Assembly (NCBI GenBank): GCA_949383255.1
Contig: CASJPF010000018.1
Span: 1-64,000 of the forward strand
DNA from: Lachnospiraceae bacterium
GTDB taxonomy: Bacteria; Bacillota; Clostridia; Lachnospirales; Lachnospiraceae
Length of the DNA stretch: 64,000 bases
Reading direction: 5' to 3'
Under the pieces are notes generated by a model. It did no database searches and was not told the origin of the DNA. It saw only the letters and a list, made by a program, of their open reading frames with translations. Below, piece after piece: positions 10,201-18,031 of this stretch. Both the position numbers and the translations under genes were made by a program. How positions within the stretch are numbered: position 1 is the stretch's first letter; each line of letters opens with the position of its first letter.

Positions 10201-11894
10201 AAACCCTCTGAAAAACCTTTTGCAAATGCAGCACCAAAACTTACTCCTTCGTCCGAAATCTCGCTAATATTCATTCCTAACAATGTCATAATTCCAGTTC
10301 TTAATCCAGATCCAATTCCACTGCCAATATTTTGTGCAAATTTTTCTTTCCCTGTGCCGTTCCACCATTCTAAGAACGGCTCTGCAATAAATTCGTCCCA
10401 GGCAATTTTTACTTTTCCGAAGAAATTTGCATCTTTCCATTTTTTTGTTTTTGTAAGTTTATCAAACTTTCTCTGCATTTGGGCTACTTTCGTATCAACC
10501 CAATCCATAAGTTCATCAAGCGCACTTTCTATCATAGGCATCTGTTCAGTTAACCATTCCGCAAAACTCCTTATATAAGGAGCCATTCTGCCACCGAAAG
10601 AAATTTTTACTCCATCAGCCGCGCTCTGCAACAGGGTTATTGCTCCTTGCAGATTATCCATCATAATTTCAGCCATTTTCGCTGCGGCTCCATCTGCATT
10701 ATTTACAGCTTTTGACAATTTTTCATAATCTTCTGTAGTTGCGTTTAGAATTGCAAGAAATCCTTTTTGCGCATAAGTTCCTGCAACAGTATTGGCAAGA
10801 TTCGCTTTCTGCTCATCTGTAAAATCTGCTGTTGCATCTCTTAATTCTTTCATAATGTCCCCAAATGCTCTCGCTGAACCATCAGAATTAAAATACGCTA
10901 TACCTAATTTTTTTAAGGCATCAGTAGCACCATGCGTGTTGGTAGACAGTCTGGTAAATATGGAATTTAATGCAGTACCAGACATATTGCCTTTAATACC
11001 AGCATTTGCCATTAATCCAGTTGCCAGCGCAACATCTTCAATCGAATATTTCAAAGTTCCAGCCATCGCTCCTGCATATTTAAATGTTTCACCCATCAAA
11101 GATACATTCGTATTGGAATTGGACGCTGCAACTGCCATAACATCAGCAAAGTGCCCTGCTTCACTTGCCTTCATTCCAAAGGCTGTCAAGGCATCTGTAA
11201 CAATATCCGATGTTGTGCCAAGGCTTTCTCCTGATGCGGCTGCCAGACTAAGGATTCCCTCAATACCGCCCATCATATCTTCTGTTTTCCAGCCTGCCAT
11301 TGCCATATAATTAAATGCTTCCGCAGACTCCGCGGCTGTAAATTTGGTGGTAGCTCCCATCTCTTTTGCCTTATTTGTCAGTTTTGTCATTTCTGAATCT
11401 GTAGCACCGCTTATCGCTTTTACTTGGGACATAGCAGCCTCAAAGCCCTTATAGGTATCAATTGTATCTTTTAAACCAATACTGACTCCAAGGACTGCCC
11501 CTGCTTGAAAGACGGGATTCTTTAGCAGATTTATAATCCCTCTAACTGGTGAAGTAATTAGGTCAACCGCTCGCATTGTAACATTCCACGTTTTTCCTGC
11601 AAAATTTTTTAACCCGCTTCCAATCTTAGAAAGAATTGGCGCAATTTTGTCCTTTGCTTCCAGCAATATCTCATATTTTTCTTTTGCCCATTTTGCTAAA
11701 CCTTTTTCTGTTTTCTGTGCCTGCTTATCAAACTGTGAAACACGTTCTCCTGCCTTTTGAGAGGAAGTGCCTGTTTTTTCTGCCGCTGTTTCCAGATTTC
11801 CCAACTTTCGGATTAAATTCGATATTTCTGGCTCTGTTTTATCCACAGTTTCAATGGGTATTTCAATTCTAAGTGTCTCTGCTATTGTCCTCAC
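7233..11894 (-). CDS. Tail tape measure protein
   Basis: At 1553 residues this is by far the longest gene. It sets tail length and is injected with DNA. The TP901-type tape measure core is clear near residues 130-400 ('GFEAAMSQVKAISGATDSEM', 'TTKFTAAESAEAFNYMAMAG', 'GLMANAGIKGNMSGTALNSI'). Gly/Ala-rich transmembrane-like stretches lie mid-protein, followed by long coiled coil. The start is GTG at 11894, with GAAAGAAG just upstream, and lies inside the frameshifted tail of the chaperone gene, which ends at 11869. That overlap is the classical arrangement for this gene pair. Confidence 0.95.
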   Translation of the reverse strand: MRTIAETLRIEIPIETVDKTEPEISNLIRKLGNLETAAEKTGTSSQKAGERVSQFDKQAQKTEKGLAKWAKEKYEILLEAKDKIAPILSKIGSGLKNFAGKTWNVTMRAVDLITSPVRGIINLLKNPVFQAGAVLGVSIGLKDTIDTYKGFEAAMSQVKAISGATDSEMTKLTNKAKEMGATTKFTAAESAEAFNYMAMAGWKTEDMMGGIEGILSLAAASGESLGTTSDIVTDALTAFGMKASEAGHFADVMAVAASNSNTNVSLMGETFKYAGAMAGTLKYSIEDVALATGLMANAGIKGNMSGTALNSIFTRLSTNTHGATDALKKLGIAYFNSDGSARAFGDIMKELRDATADFTDEQKANLANTVAGTYAQKGFLAILNATTEDYEKLSKAVNNADGAAAKMAEIMMDNLQGAITLLQSAADGVKISFGGRMAPYIRSFAEWLTEQMPMIESALDELMDWVDTKVAQMQRKFDKLTKTKKWKDANFFGKVKIAWDEFIAEPFLEWWNGTGKEKFAQNIGSGIGSGLRTGIMTLLGMNISEISDEGVSFGAAFAKGFSEGFDFDTVSGKLWQGFKGMFSSAGKLLPGGESAGLSSVLSAIMLSKVAKLFIGMAKGGVSIGKGLFGVNPETGTSLVGSIIGKATLSEALDGSVVAGGSGLLGLFGKTGMALGSGATSGAGLAAAGGGAIAGGIAAGATLISSALDTYKAIKSDNKEESKAYGESAAWKAGGVAAGAATGAAIGTLIPIPGISTAIGALIGAGVGGITGWIKGNKIKEKYQEEYQENVEEMQKEAQKAQKVFEATGFAIEDVTFKNKALVQAMNDSEVSASQFALMFQEECANVAKKAFGDISLSLAEVKKVASEITFGNMAEGLNMFAQVTSDAEAALNSLELSVSDLKKENWKVGLNMELSETDKDSYKGAIENFLNASQTFIDDNHYQATVALKLLTGEEADTSSLDSYYEGVKNRVNDLSAELTDTMNAALEDGIIIPDEAKALEELQSQIAEITGKIAKAKTDAEFQALQIKHNGAALDMDSFNALQEELQANVASVSEQYKSALTLTFTNLNLQLADEAITQSEYDEAVAEATKGYYAQINELNARVSTFNLESIATAWDSGLARIMPEVEGSTTEKLTLVLNNAMLAHPNVKSWTIPDVIGWMGLDKLNLDPTEQTTIASELIQTALAVPEGTKETIIQGFKIQIPTAEEIKAVIDWDSMTGNDWTALMESITGPSEEPTIGLSAEDAAKPMSEYYGEYFESIKQSYSEALHNALESSNDREALNSFLEQYMTQYDPISNEHYDELIKEWEDTGVDFGTAISHGASATLLDSSPLLRTDMQTALEIATASPFSINPSINMTPAYNITTPTLPTVSQETDGHAAGGYVSGGPQLSWLAEEGYGEFIIPTNPSRRSRALELYKQAGDALGVSAHASGGYVGGSISHNTAGNYNLFNNVNKNAPIAYNENAQGDYNEETTQVYEPVSAERENSLNSPPIQVNVSVAPEFVIHGGDGQSEESIMQIIRRHMKELADELNGEIAGTLEEVFSNMPLKEA

Positions 11895-12635
11895 CTTCTT
11901 TCGTTCGCGAATCTAAAGTTATTCTCATAGATGCAAGCATAAATGCCTGTACTCCTTTTGATTTCTGATAAAATTCATCTGGAGGTATGCCTGTTGTCTG
12001 AAAAATGTGATGGAGCAAACAAGCCTTTCCACCAGCCTTAATTAGTTTTTTGCCACTTCCTCCAGATTGTCATCATAGCCACTAAGTTTATCAATAGCCT
12101 CCAAGACCTTATCTTTTTCACCAGCTTTTAGCGAATACTCAATCACGTCTAAGCCGTTCATAATACGGTCCTCTTTAGCATTCAGTGCATTCCAAACCTT
12201 GTGGTTATCCCACAGATTTTTCCTGTCTTCCTCTACAGTTGCCTCGTAGATAATGGCAGATTGATATTTAATTCTGTCTGTATCTTCTGGCAGTTTCATA
12301 CCAAGCTGTTTATTACGTACATATTTGGTATACTTTTTCTTACATTTCTCGTACTCTTGAGAACTAAGAGGCCGAACGTGAAATGCAAAATACAGCCTGC
12401 CTTCTCGAACAATTTCGATACGCTGGGTTTCCTCTGATGCATACTCTGCCGCATCAATCAGCCCCTGAATAAAATCTTCTTCGTTTGCTCGAATTAATAT
12501 TTTGGTCCCTTCCTCGTTGGTTTCATACTCTGTTATTTCTTGTTCTTCTACTTTCTGTGTTGCCTCATTGGTTGTATCGCTTTCTCCCATAGTCACACCT
12601 TTTGTAAAATTGTCTTTTCTAAACTCCTTTGACAT
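11869..12635 (-). CDS. Tail assembly chaperone, -1 frameshifted long form (gpGT-like)
   Basis: Slipping back one base at AAAAAAC (12051-12045) lets translation pass the TAA. It continues in an open frame for about 57 codons (KKLIKAGGKACLLHHIFQTT ... RTKEGEDNSRDT) to a TAG at 11869-11871. The added tail has the 'HHIFQTTGIPPDEFYQKSKGVQAFMLASM' look of the second chaperone domain found in other phages, so it is real coding sequence. It overlaps the first codons of the tape measure gene. The long form is expected to bridge the tape measure to the tube protein, as lambda gpGT does. The event itself is inferred. Confidence 0.85.
12042..12635 (-). CDS. Tail assembly chaperone, unshifted form (XkdN/gpG-like)
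   Basis: This acidic 197-residue protein lies directly upstream of the tape measure gene, where phages encode the chaperone that coats the tape measure before tube assembly. The core 'ADVRPLSSQEYEKC'-like segment (here FHVRPLSSQEYEKCKKKYTK) resembles XkdN family members. It begins behind AGGAGG. Its last codons are GCA AAA AAC TAA, which contain a canonical -1 slippery heptamer, so most ribosomes should make this short form and a minority a longer one (see 11869-12635). Confidence 0.85.
   Translation of the reverse strand: MSKEFRKDNFTKGVTMGESDTTNEATQKVEEQEITEYETNEEGTKILIRANEEDFIQGLIDAAEYASEETQRIEIVREGRLYFAFHVRPLSSQEYEKCKKKYTKYVRNKQLGMKLPEDTDRIKYQSAIIYEATVEEDRKNLWDNHKVWNALNAKEDRIMNGLDVIEYSLKAGEKDKVLEAIDKLSGYDDNLEEVAKN
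12045..12051 (-). promoter_or_regulatory. -1 ribosomal frameshift slippery site A AAA AAC
   Basis: On the minus strand the heptamer A AAA AAC sits in the zero frame as GCA|AAA|AAC and is followed at once by the TAA stop. It exactly fits the X XXY YYZ rule. The -1 frame then stays open to 11869, overlapping the tape measure start. I did not find an obvious strong downstream pseudoknot by eye. Confidence 0.85.
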
Positions 12636-12662
12636 CTGTATTTCCTCCTATTTCTACATAAC

Positions 12663-12689
12663 AAAAAGGGCAGCTCTATGCCACCCTTT
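12663..12689 (-). terminator. Hairpin terminator between tube and chaperone genes
   Basis: Read on the minus strand, AAAGGGTGGC pairs with GCTGCCCTTT and is followed by a short T-run. It lies 19 nt after the tail-tube stop codon. A leaky terminator here would lower expression of chaperone and tape measure relative to sheath and tube, which are needed in many more copies. Confidence 0.6.
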
Positions 12690-12707
12690 AATTCAATATC
12701 CTGTTAT

Positions 12708-13172
12708 CTAATCCCTATCAATGCCAAGTAACGACTGTAATTTAGGCGCTCGATTCACAAAGAAATTCCAGTTACGCTTAATTACATCACCTGTTGTAAC
12801 ATTCTGAATGTCCACCTGTCCTGAAGGGATACACTCACGATAAATTACACGTTCCTCAGAGCCATTTCTGCCAAGCAATGAACCCTGAAAATCCCATACA
12901 GGCATAACCTGCGTTTCTAATGCTTCCATGAGTTCCTCAATAAACGCATCATCTTCTACCACAACTTGAGACATGGTAAGGCTCACAGAAAAGGTATTTG
13001 CTGTCTCATGTTCTTGTGCGTCGCCCAAAACACTATACTTAGCATTGTTCCAACTAACATTTGATGTAAACTGTTCCACTGTTGCCAGCAATACGCCATC
13101 TTTGTTATAAAAAGCTCCATCTTTTCCAGTTCTTCCATGTCTGGAATCACCGGCTGCTCTTTCATTTCTCAT
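12708..13172 (-). CDS. Phage tail tube protein (XkdM-like)
   Basis: This 154-residue protein has the XkdM tube-protein pattern: 'GKDGAFYNKDGVLLATVEQFTSNVSW', then 'SVSLTMSQVVVED', and the end 'VTTGDVIKRNWNFFVNRAPKLQSLL'. It forms the inner tube of the contractile tail. It follows the sheath gene by 13 nt and precedes the chaperone gene. Length and order are as in PBSX. Confidence 0.85.
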   Translation of the reverse strand: MRNERAAGDSRHGRTGKDGAFYNKDGVLLATVEQFTSNVSWNNAKYSVLGDAQEHETANTFSVSLTMSQVVVEDDAFIEELMEALETQVMPVWDFQGSLLGRNGSEERVIYRECIPSGQVDIQNVTTGDVIKRNWNFFVNRAPKLQSLLGIDRD

Positions 13173-13185
13173 AGTCTATATCCCC

Positions 13186-14595
13186 CTATTCTTCGTTCGT
13201 ACTGAATCGGAACAAGAATGTCAGATAAATATGTTCCATCGAATCCTTGTCAATCACATCAATATCAAACCATGCACTGTCTCCGTCCGCCTTGTATGCG
13301 CTGCTCTCCGTTACCGCACACGCTACCAGCTTACCTTCCTCACGCATGGAATCACCGACCCCCTGTACCTGGCTAATAACAGTTGCCCTTCCATTGTTGT
13401 CATTGTCCACCTTGCCGACCAAATCATCTGTGGTAGTATTGATACGCCTTATCAACTCAAATCGTGTCTTTACCCTTCTAATTTTCTTCCAGCCATCGTC
13501 TTGATTATCTGCTGGTGTAATAAGTGTGTTGATTGCATTATCAATCCACACTTGCTTTACTTTGTTGTAGCTTAGTACAATACAGCCCTTTTTCTCTGCG
13601 GAAATCATCTCTGTATTTGTAAGCCTTTCAAGAATCTCCGAAAATCCAGTAATTACGGTATGAGTAAGTGAAGAACTGGAAGACACAGCACCAATCATGC
13701 CAGCAATACGTGCGGCTGTCTGATATCCATCAATTACTGTTCCCTGCTCCTCTATCCATGCATTTAAAACATAATTCATCTTTTCATCATTAAGTGCCGC
13801 TACATGTTTCATTCTTGTTTCTAAATCAACGGTATGTTTTTCTGCAACAACTGCCTGTGCAAGAGAACCCGCATCAAAAATTCGATTTATAAAAGATTGT
13901 AACAGCAGATGAATTTCTGTGTCCTCTGTATCAAGACAGACTGTATTAAACTCGTATGGCTCAATCTGGGCAAAGGCATTGGCGTAATCTCCTGTAGTTG
14001 TCTCTGGATTTGTACCACTGGTAAAAACTCCTTGCGATATCATTTCCAGAACCGCGCGCTCTTTATTTTGCTTTAACTCTGCTTTAAAGTTCTTAGAGAC
14101 TGCCAAGGCATCTGCCAGTGCTTTTGCCTCACCTTCCCCAGAAGCAAATTCAACCTTCTCAAATTCTGTAGTACCAGCATAAAAAATACATTCTTTCAAG
14201 CTGGAATCGGACAGTTTTTCCCGAACTGTAACCATAAAATTCTTTTCTCCAGGGTATTTGGCTGTGATGCAAAGTGTATCTGAATCATTTACATCTTTTA
14301 AAGTAATGGTTCCCTGGGTGCCTCCATTACCTACTCTGCAAGCAATAATCGTCTTTGCACCGCCTGCAATTGCCTCTCTCATTGCATCTGTGGTTAATCC
14401 AGTTCCAAAAATCTTTTCATAACCATCTTCGGCGCTTAATTCTACTGCTGTATTCAGTGGTCCGAAATCTGCCTTAAATAGTACGGCTGTCACTCCATTC
14501 ATAATACCAGCTACAGCATTATTGCCTTTTTTCTGGATATTAAAGTAAGAACCTGGGCGAACTTTTGTTTCTCCTAAGATAAAAGTACCTGCCAT
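13186..14595 (-). CDS. Tail sheath protein (XkdK-like)
   Basis: This 469-residue protein is the contractile tail sheath. The start 'MAGTFILGETKVRPGSYFNIQ', the 'VNDSDTLCITAKYPGEKNF' region, and the conserved C-terminal 'RRVKTRFELIRRINTTTDDLVGK' and 'DVIDKDSMEHIYLTFLFRF' mark it. I start it at the ATG at 14595 behind GGGAGG. The upstream extension to 14658 overlaps the previous gene and lacks such a site. Its presence shows that the phage is a myovirus. Confidence 0.95.
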   Translation of the reverse strand: MAGTFILGETKVRPGSYFNIQKKGNNAVAGIMNGVTAVLFKADFGPLNTAVELSAEDGYEKIFGTGLTTDAMREAIAGGAKTIIACRVGNGGTQGTITLKDVNDSDTLCITAKYPGEKNFMVTVREKLSDSSLKECIFYAGTTEFEKVEFASGEGEAKALADALAVSKNFKAELKQNKERAVLEMISQGVFTSGTNPETTTGDYANAFAQIEPYEFNTVCLDTEDTEIHLLLQSFINRIFDAGSLAQAVVAEKHTVDLETRMKHVAALNDEKMNYVLNAWIEEQGTVIDGYQTAARIAGMIGAVSSSSSLTHTVITGFSEILERLTNTEMISAEKKGCIVLSYNKVKQVWIDNAINTLITPADNQDDGWKKIRRVKTRFELIRRINTTTDDLVGKVDNDNNGRATVISQVQGVGDSMREEGKLVACAVTESSAYKADGDSAWFDIDVIDKDSMEHIYLTFLFRFSTNEE

Positions 14596-14597
14596 CT

Positions 14598-14867
14598 TTA
14601 TTGAACCTCCCTTTTCATAAATTTTTCTACAATCCCTTTTGCCTCCGTAACAGTACATTCTGTTTTTCCAGCAGCCTTTAATGCTGCCTCAATACACTCC
14701 TGTCTTACACCAAAAACCTTTCTTGCATTCGCTGCAAGCTCGCTTACGGAATAGACAGATTCCTGTAAAGTTTTCTGTTCTTTTTTGGGTGCCTGCTCCT
14801 GCGTTACTTCCACTTTGATATCAGTGGTTTCGACAGTTTTAGTCTCCTTTAATATTTCCTTTGCCAT
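14598..14867 (-). CDS. Small YqzN/YkzM-type phage protein
   Basis: This 89-residue acidic protein lies directly upstream of the sheath gene. Its second half ('SVYSVSELAANARKVFGVRQECIEAALKAAGKTECTVTEAKGIVEKF') fits the small YqzN/YkzM domain that occupies the same position in the B. subtilis skin and PBSX elements. The start at 14867 is set by AGGAGG just upstream. Function is unknown. Confidence 0.6.
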   Translation of the reverse strand: MAKEILKETKTVETTDIKVEVTQEQAPKKEQKTLQESVYSVSELAANARKVFGVRQECIEAALKAAGKTECTVTEAKGIVEKFMKREVQ

Positions 14868-14877
14868 TGTATACCTC

Positions 14878-15753
14878 CTACTTATACCTGACATGGGCTG
14901 CTGCCAAAGAATGTGATTTTGCCTTATACCGCAACAGCCCATAATGACCTGTTACAAAAATCTGACCATCTTTTAAATAGTCCGATTTATAATTTGCCTG
15001 TAACCGTTTAATGAACATAGGTGAATGGTCCAGCATGATAATTTCTCCATCTAATGACATACGGTTTGCAATCGCAGCAGCCATCTTGAGCCTTGTTTCG
15101 CTCTCTGGACATAAAATATGGACAGCAATTCTGCCGTCCAGCCATGCAACTGTATTTGTTTCTTCAGACTTATCTACAGATACCAGGCGACAATATATTA
15201 CGGGTCTTTTCCCTGTTGCTTCTGTGATTTCCTCCATCTGGTCATATCCCATAATAAAACATTCTGGATACAATTCTTTGATATACTTATTCGTCGCCAT
15301 AATTGGATCTGGATCAGATGTCTCTTGCGACGGATATTCTAGGATATCAAACCGCACTTCACTTCCAATCGTAATATTTCCCTTCTTTTCATCTATGGTG
15401 AAAGCGTCTGTCCTTGCCCATGAAAAACAGTATGGTGTTCCTCCTTCTGGTTTTAATATTACATCTCGAAGGCAGTCCTTTATTAACGGCTCAATCTGTT
15501 CTGGCATGACTTCTGTCGTATTCTGACAAAGCAGGGACACTGAAAGCGTACCTGCACTGTGTCGTTCCTCATTTGCTAGAAGGTCAAAGTTATAAACTAT
15601 CTGTGGATACTGTGTATTTCCACCCCACCCTTCCTGACTTTCCTCTGGTGGATCTGAACTAAAAATAGCAGGCGCACCACTAAACGATGCAAGATTTTTT
15701 ATAAGGTTCTCTGAACATGTAAACCGCTTATAAATCAATTCTTCTAACATCAT
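14878..15753 (-). CDS. Unrecognised phage structural-region protein
   Basis: This 291-residue protein lies between connector/head-tail genes and the sheath operon, where tail terminator or completion proteins are found. The first half resembles tail-terminator folds in length and in beta-strand pattern ('PQIVYNFDLLANEERHSAGTLSVSLLC'). The second half looks like a second related domain ('KRPVIYCRLVSVDKSEETNTVAWLDGRIAVHIL'). The two-domain layout is odd for a terminator. The start overlaps the upstream stop as ATGATG. I assign only 'probable tail completion protein'. Confidence 0.5.
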   Translation of the reverse strand: MMLEELIYKRFTCSENLIKNLASFSGAPAIFSSDPPEESQEGWGGNTQYPQIVYNFDLLANEERHSAGTLSVSLLCQNTTEVMPEQIEPLIKDCLRDVILKPEGGTPYCFSWARTDAFTIDEKKGNITIGSEVRFDILEYPSQETSDPDPIMATNKYIKELYPECFIMGYDQMEEITEATGKRPVIYCRLVSVDKSEETNTVAWLDGRIAVHILCPESETRLKMAAAIANRMSLDGEIIMLDHSPMFIKRLQANYKSDYLKDGQIFVTGHYGLLRYKAKSHSLAAAHVRYK

Positions 15754-16064
15754 TGTCCACCACTCCCTTCCGTTTCCTGTTGGTCCTCATCTATCTCTAC
15801 ACCATATTCCTTTATCTCTGTCATATCAGTAGACCATCGAATCTCCCATTGTCCGTCGATTACCTCGGACACTGGAATAACAAAGTGATTTGTTACATTG
15901 CCAATTCCAGGATAATACTGTACAATTAATTGCTGTTCTGTTGCTGTTGTAACAAAACCTGCTTTTCCTTCATTCCATGTACAATGTTTACCCCAAAGCA
16001 AATCTCCGCGCTTAATTTGGGACATATCAAAGGCGGCTGTTGGTTTTTCCATTATTAGTGCCAT
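15750..16064 (-). CDS. Hypothetical phage protein
   Basis: This 104-residue acidic protein has no domain I recognise. It is predicted beta-rich ('QQLIVQYYPGIGNVTNHFVIPVSEVIDGQWEIRWS') with a Glu/Asp-rich tail. It sits in the head-tail joining cluster, shares four bases with the next gene, and follows the gp10-like gene by 10 nt. It is therefore surely co-translated with structural proteins. Confidence 0.55.
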   Translation of the reverse strand: MALIMEKPTAAFDMSQIKRGDLLWGKHCTWNEGKAGFVTTATEQQLIVQYYPGIGNVTNHFVIPVSEVIDGQWEIRWSTDMTEIKEYGVEIDEDQQETEGSGGQ

Positions 16065-16074
16065 AGCTTACCCC

Positions 16075-16623
16075 CTATGTATAAGGCTCGCTGTAAATCC
16101 TCTGGATTTCTGGCATAGCCTTTTCTTTTATTTTCTCTACAAATGGTCTTGGCGCTATCTTGCCGTCATTTGTACCATTTTCCAGTATTCCTGCATAGTA
16201 TTCCTGGCTCTCAAGTTCCGCTACAATAGCAACTCCTCCATTAGAAGAATTTTCACTCCTCACCTGTCCGTTCCAATGCATACGGAGATTCCCTGTCCGT
16301 CTAGCGGGTGCTTCTCCTGGTGCTGATGCTCTGTATAGTACGCCTCCCCTTAATTTATGTCCATATTCTTTTGCCAGTTTCTTGGTTGATGCACTTATAC
16401 TTTTTCCACCAGTGCCTGGTACTTTATACACCCTTCCGCTGCGTTGTCCTTTTAACACTTCCAATTCTGCATCTCTTAAAGCATTTACTGCCCGAACTCC
16501 TCTGGAAATTACTTTTCGGTTAATATTTTCAGTCATTTCGGAAAACTTTGCCTGAACTTTTCTTTCAACCTGAACAGTCTTTCCCGCTTTATTAACATAC
16601 TCAACGTTTTCCCATAATTTCAT
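16075..16623 (-). CDS. HK97 gp10-like head-tail component
   Basis: This 182-residue basic protein carries the gp10-like signature near its end: 'EYYAGILENGTNDGKIAPRPFVEKI', where YA..LE.GT and PRPF are the conserved pieces. Earlier, 'APARRTGNLRMHW' is also typical of the family. These proteins belong to the neck or tail-completion complex. Start and stop overlap its neighbours by a few bases, as is usual in this cluster. Confidence 0.8.
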   Translation of the reverse strand: MKLWENVEYVNKAGKTVQVERKVQAKFSEMTENINRKVISRGVRAVNALRDAELEVLKGQRSGRVYKVPGTGGKSISASTKKLAKEYGHKLRGGVLYRASAPGEAPARRTGNLRMHWNGQVRSENSSNGGVAIVAELESQEYYAGILENGTNDGKIAPRPFVEKIKEKAMPEIQRIYSEPYT

Positions 16624-16976
16624 TTTGCATCCTGCCTTTCCTCCGCATAATATATTGTCGATATGCCAAGCATACCAGTATCATCAATATCAACAATATA
16701 GAACACACGCTCTCCAAGTATCAGCTTATCTGTTCTTTTTGCTTTGGGACTTCCAGCCTGCACAATTGTATGAGTAACCACATGGTCTTTCTGGCTATGG
16801 TTTGTTCTCTCCTCGTCGGAAGTTTCTGCAAGACACCCCCTCAATATTTTTGTCCCATCACCGCTATGACTGTTTGCCACCCTTCCTGTACCTGTCACCA
16901 CCTGTTTATTTTCTTCCACAATAAAGTCTTTAAACAGATTCCCTGGTCTTACATACATCATTCTTGTATTGTTCAT
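16620..16976 (-). CDS. Head closure/stopper-type protein (probable)
   Basis: The 118-residue protein sits between the connector and gp10-like genes, where the head-tail stopper is encoded. It is beta-rich ('HVVTHTIVQAGSPKAKRTDKLILGERVFYIVDIDD') and ends 'GMLGISTIYYAEER', which fits SPP1 gp16-like stoppers. The family assignment is by position and fold impression only. Confidence 0.55.
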   Translation of the reverse strand: MNNTRMMYVRPGNLFKDFIVEENKQVVTGTGRVANSHSGDGTKILRGCLAETSDEERTNHSQKDHVVTHTIVQAGSPKAKRTDKLILGERVFYIVDIDDTGMLGISTIYYAEERQDAK

Positions 16977-17383
16977 CTGCTTTTTGCCCTTTCATTGCGC
17001 TGCATACCAGTATAAAAATAGGGAGGCTTACAGGCTGTCCTATTACTAAAGTGCGGTACACTGCATTCTGCTGACACCTCTTTTTTCAGCTTGTCGTAAT
17101 CTTCCCGCCATAACTTCGCCCTTTCTTGCAATTCTAACGTTAGTGGACCCGTTTTCGTATTGACCTCATAAGAAAAGCGCCTGCATAGACTTTCCAGCAA
17201 CATAAGCTTTGCTTTTTTCCATGATTTTGGATAGGTTTCAATGGCGGCTTGGATTTCCTCATCAGTCAGCGCCGTTGTATCGGAACAACCTTCTACCATG
17301 ACATCACCCAGCTCAAATCGCATACGGTCCTTTCCAAGTTCCTTAACATTTCCTGGATCATATGTGTATGTACCCTTTGCCAT
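16973..17383 (-). CDS. Head-tail connector/DNA-packaging adaptor (gp6/YqbG-like, probable)
   Basis: The 136-residue protein is alpha-helical, with 'TDEEIQAAIETYPKSWKKAKLMLLESLCRRFSYEVNTKTGPLTLELQERAKLW', typical of adaptor proteins that bind below the portal. It overlaps the genes on both sides by a few bases. It ends with a short basic tail. Probable, not certain. Confidence 0.6.
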   Translation of the reverse strand: MAKGTYTYDPGNVKELGKDRMRFELGDVMVEGCSDTTALTDEEIQAAIETYPKSWKKAKLMLLESLCRRFSYEVNTKTGPLTLELQERAKLWREDYDKLKKEVSAECSVPHFSNRTACKPPYFYTGMQRNERAKSR

Positions 17384-18021
17384 TAGGTATCAACTCCCTC
17401 TGTATTGGTTCCTGTGGCTTTATTACCGCTTGTAGATTCGTTTGAAGCTGCTTTAATGGAGAATAATTTATCTGCCTGCTCTTTGGCTGCATTTTTAACC
17501 GTTTTACGGCTGTCTGCTGCATGGAGAAGTATTAATACATTCTCACTCTTAACATCTGCGATTGCCTTTGCACCTTCATCAACATTTAATTGCATAATGG
17601 AAAATACCTGCTGGATTTCCTCGGATTTTGCTAAAACTGTCATATGCTGTTCATTTTCTCTATCAGAATCTATGACTATATCGATCATGACCGTTTCCAT
17701 CAATGTTTCTGAATCAACTTCCTTTCGTTCTGCGGCCGACTGCTGCAAAGCTTCCTGTAATTCTTTCTGCTTTTGCTCCATTTCTGTAATCGTATTATTA
17801 ACAGCTTCCTCTATTGCCTCCGCAAGCATCTTGTCAACCTGCTCTTGTGTAAAAAGGGTAGCAGACTGTTTATCTGCTACCCCCATGCTGTCATTTACAA
17901 TCGTAATTACACCCATTTTCTCTTGCAGCCTGGCATCTGCCACAAGATTTTCTGGTATTTCATTGCCAATGTAGAATTTTTTTCCTCCAAAGCTGCAAGG
18001 TTTATTTGCAATCAATCTCAT
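17383..18021 (-). CDS. Hypothetical phage protein with coiled coil
   Basis: The frame could open at 18048, but AGGAGG lies just before the ATG at 18021, giving MRLIANKPCSFGGKKFYIGN. The first ~45 residues look like a small beta domain often found in head-region proteins ('FGGKKFYIGNEIPENLVADARLQEKMGVI'). The middle is a long Glu/Gln-rich coiled coil ('EEAVNNTITEMEQKQKELQEALQQ'). It lies directly after the major capsid gene. No firm function. Confidence 0.55.
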   Translation of the reverse strand: MRLIANKPCSFGGKKFYIGNEIPENLVADARLQEKMGVITIVNDSMGVADKQSATLFTQEQVDKMLAEAIEEAVNNTITEMEQKQKELQEALQQSAAERKEVDSETLMETVMIDIVIDSDRENEQHMTVLAKSEEIQQVFSIMQLNVDEGAKAIADVKSENVLILLHAADSRKTVKNAAKEQADKLFSIKAASNESTSGNKATGTNTEGVDT

Positions 18022-18031
18022 AGCGCGCCTC

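Noticed and set aside
9745-10578. Long plus-strand frame of 277 codons opposite the tape measure gene
   Set aside because: It mirrors the codon pattern of the tape measure protein (Pro/Ser/Ala-rich) and has no ribosome site.
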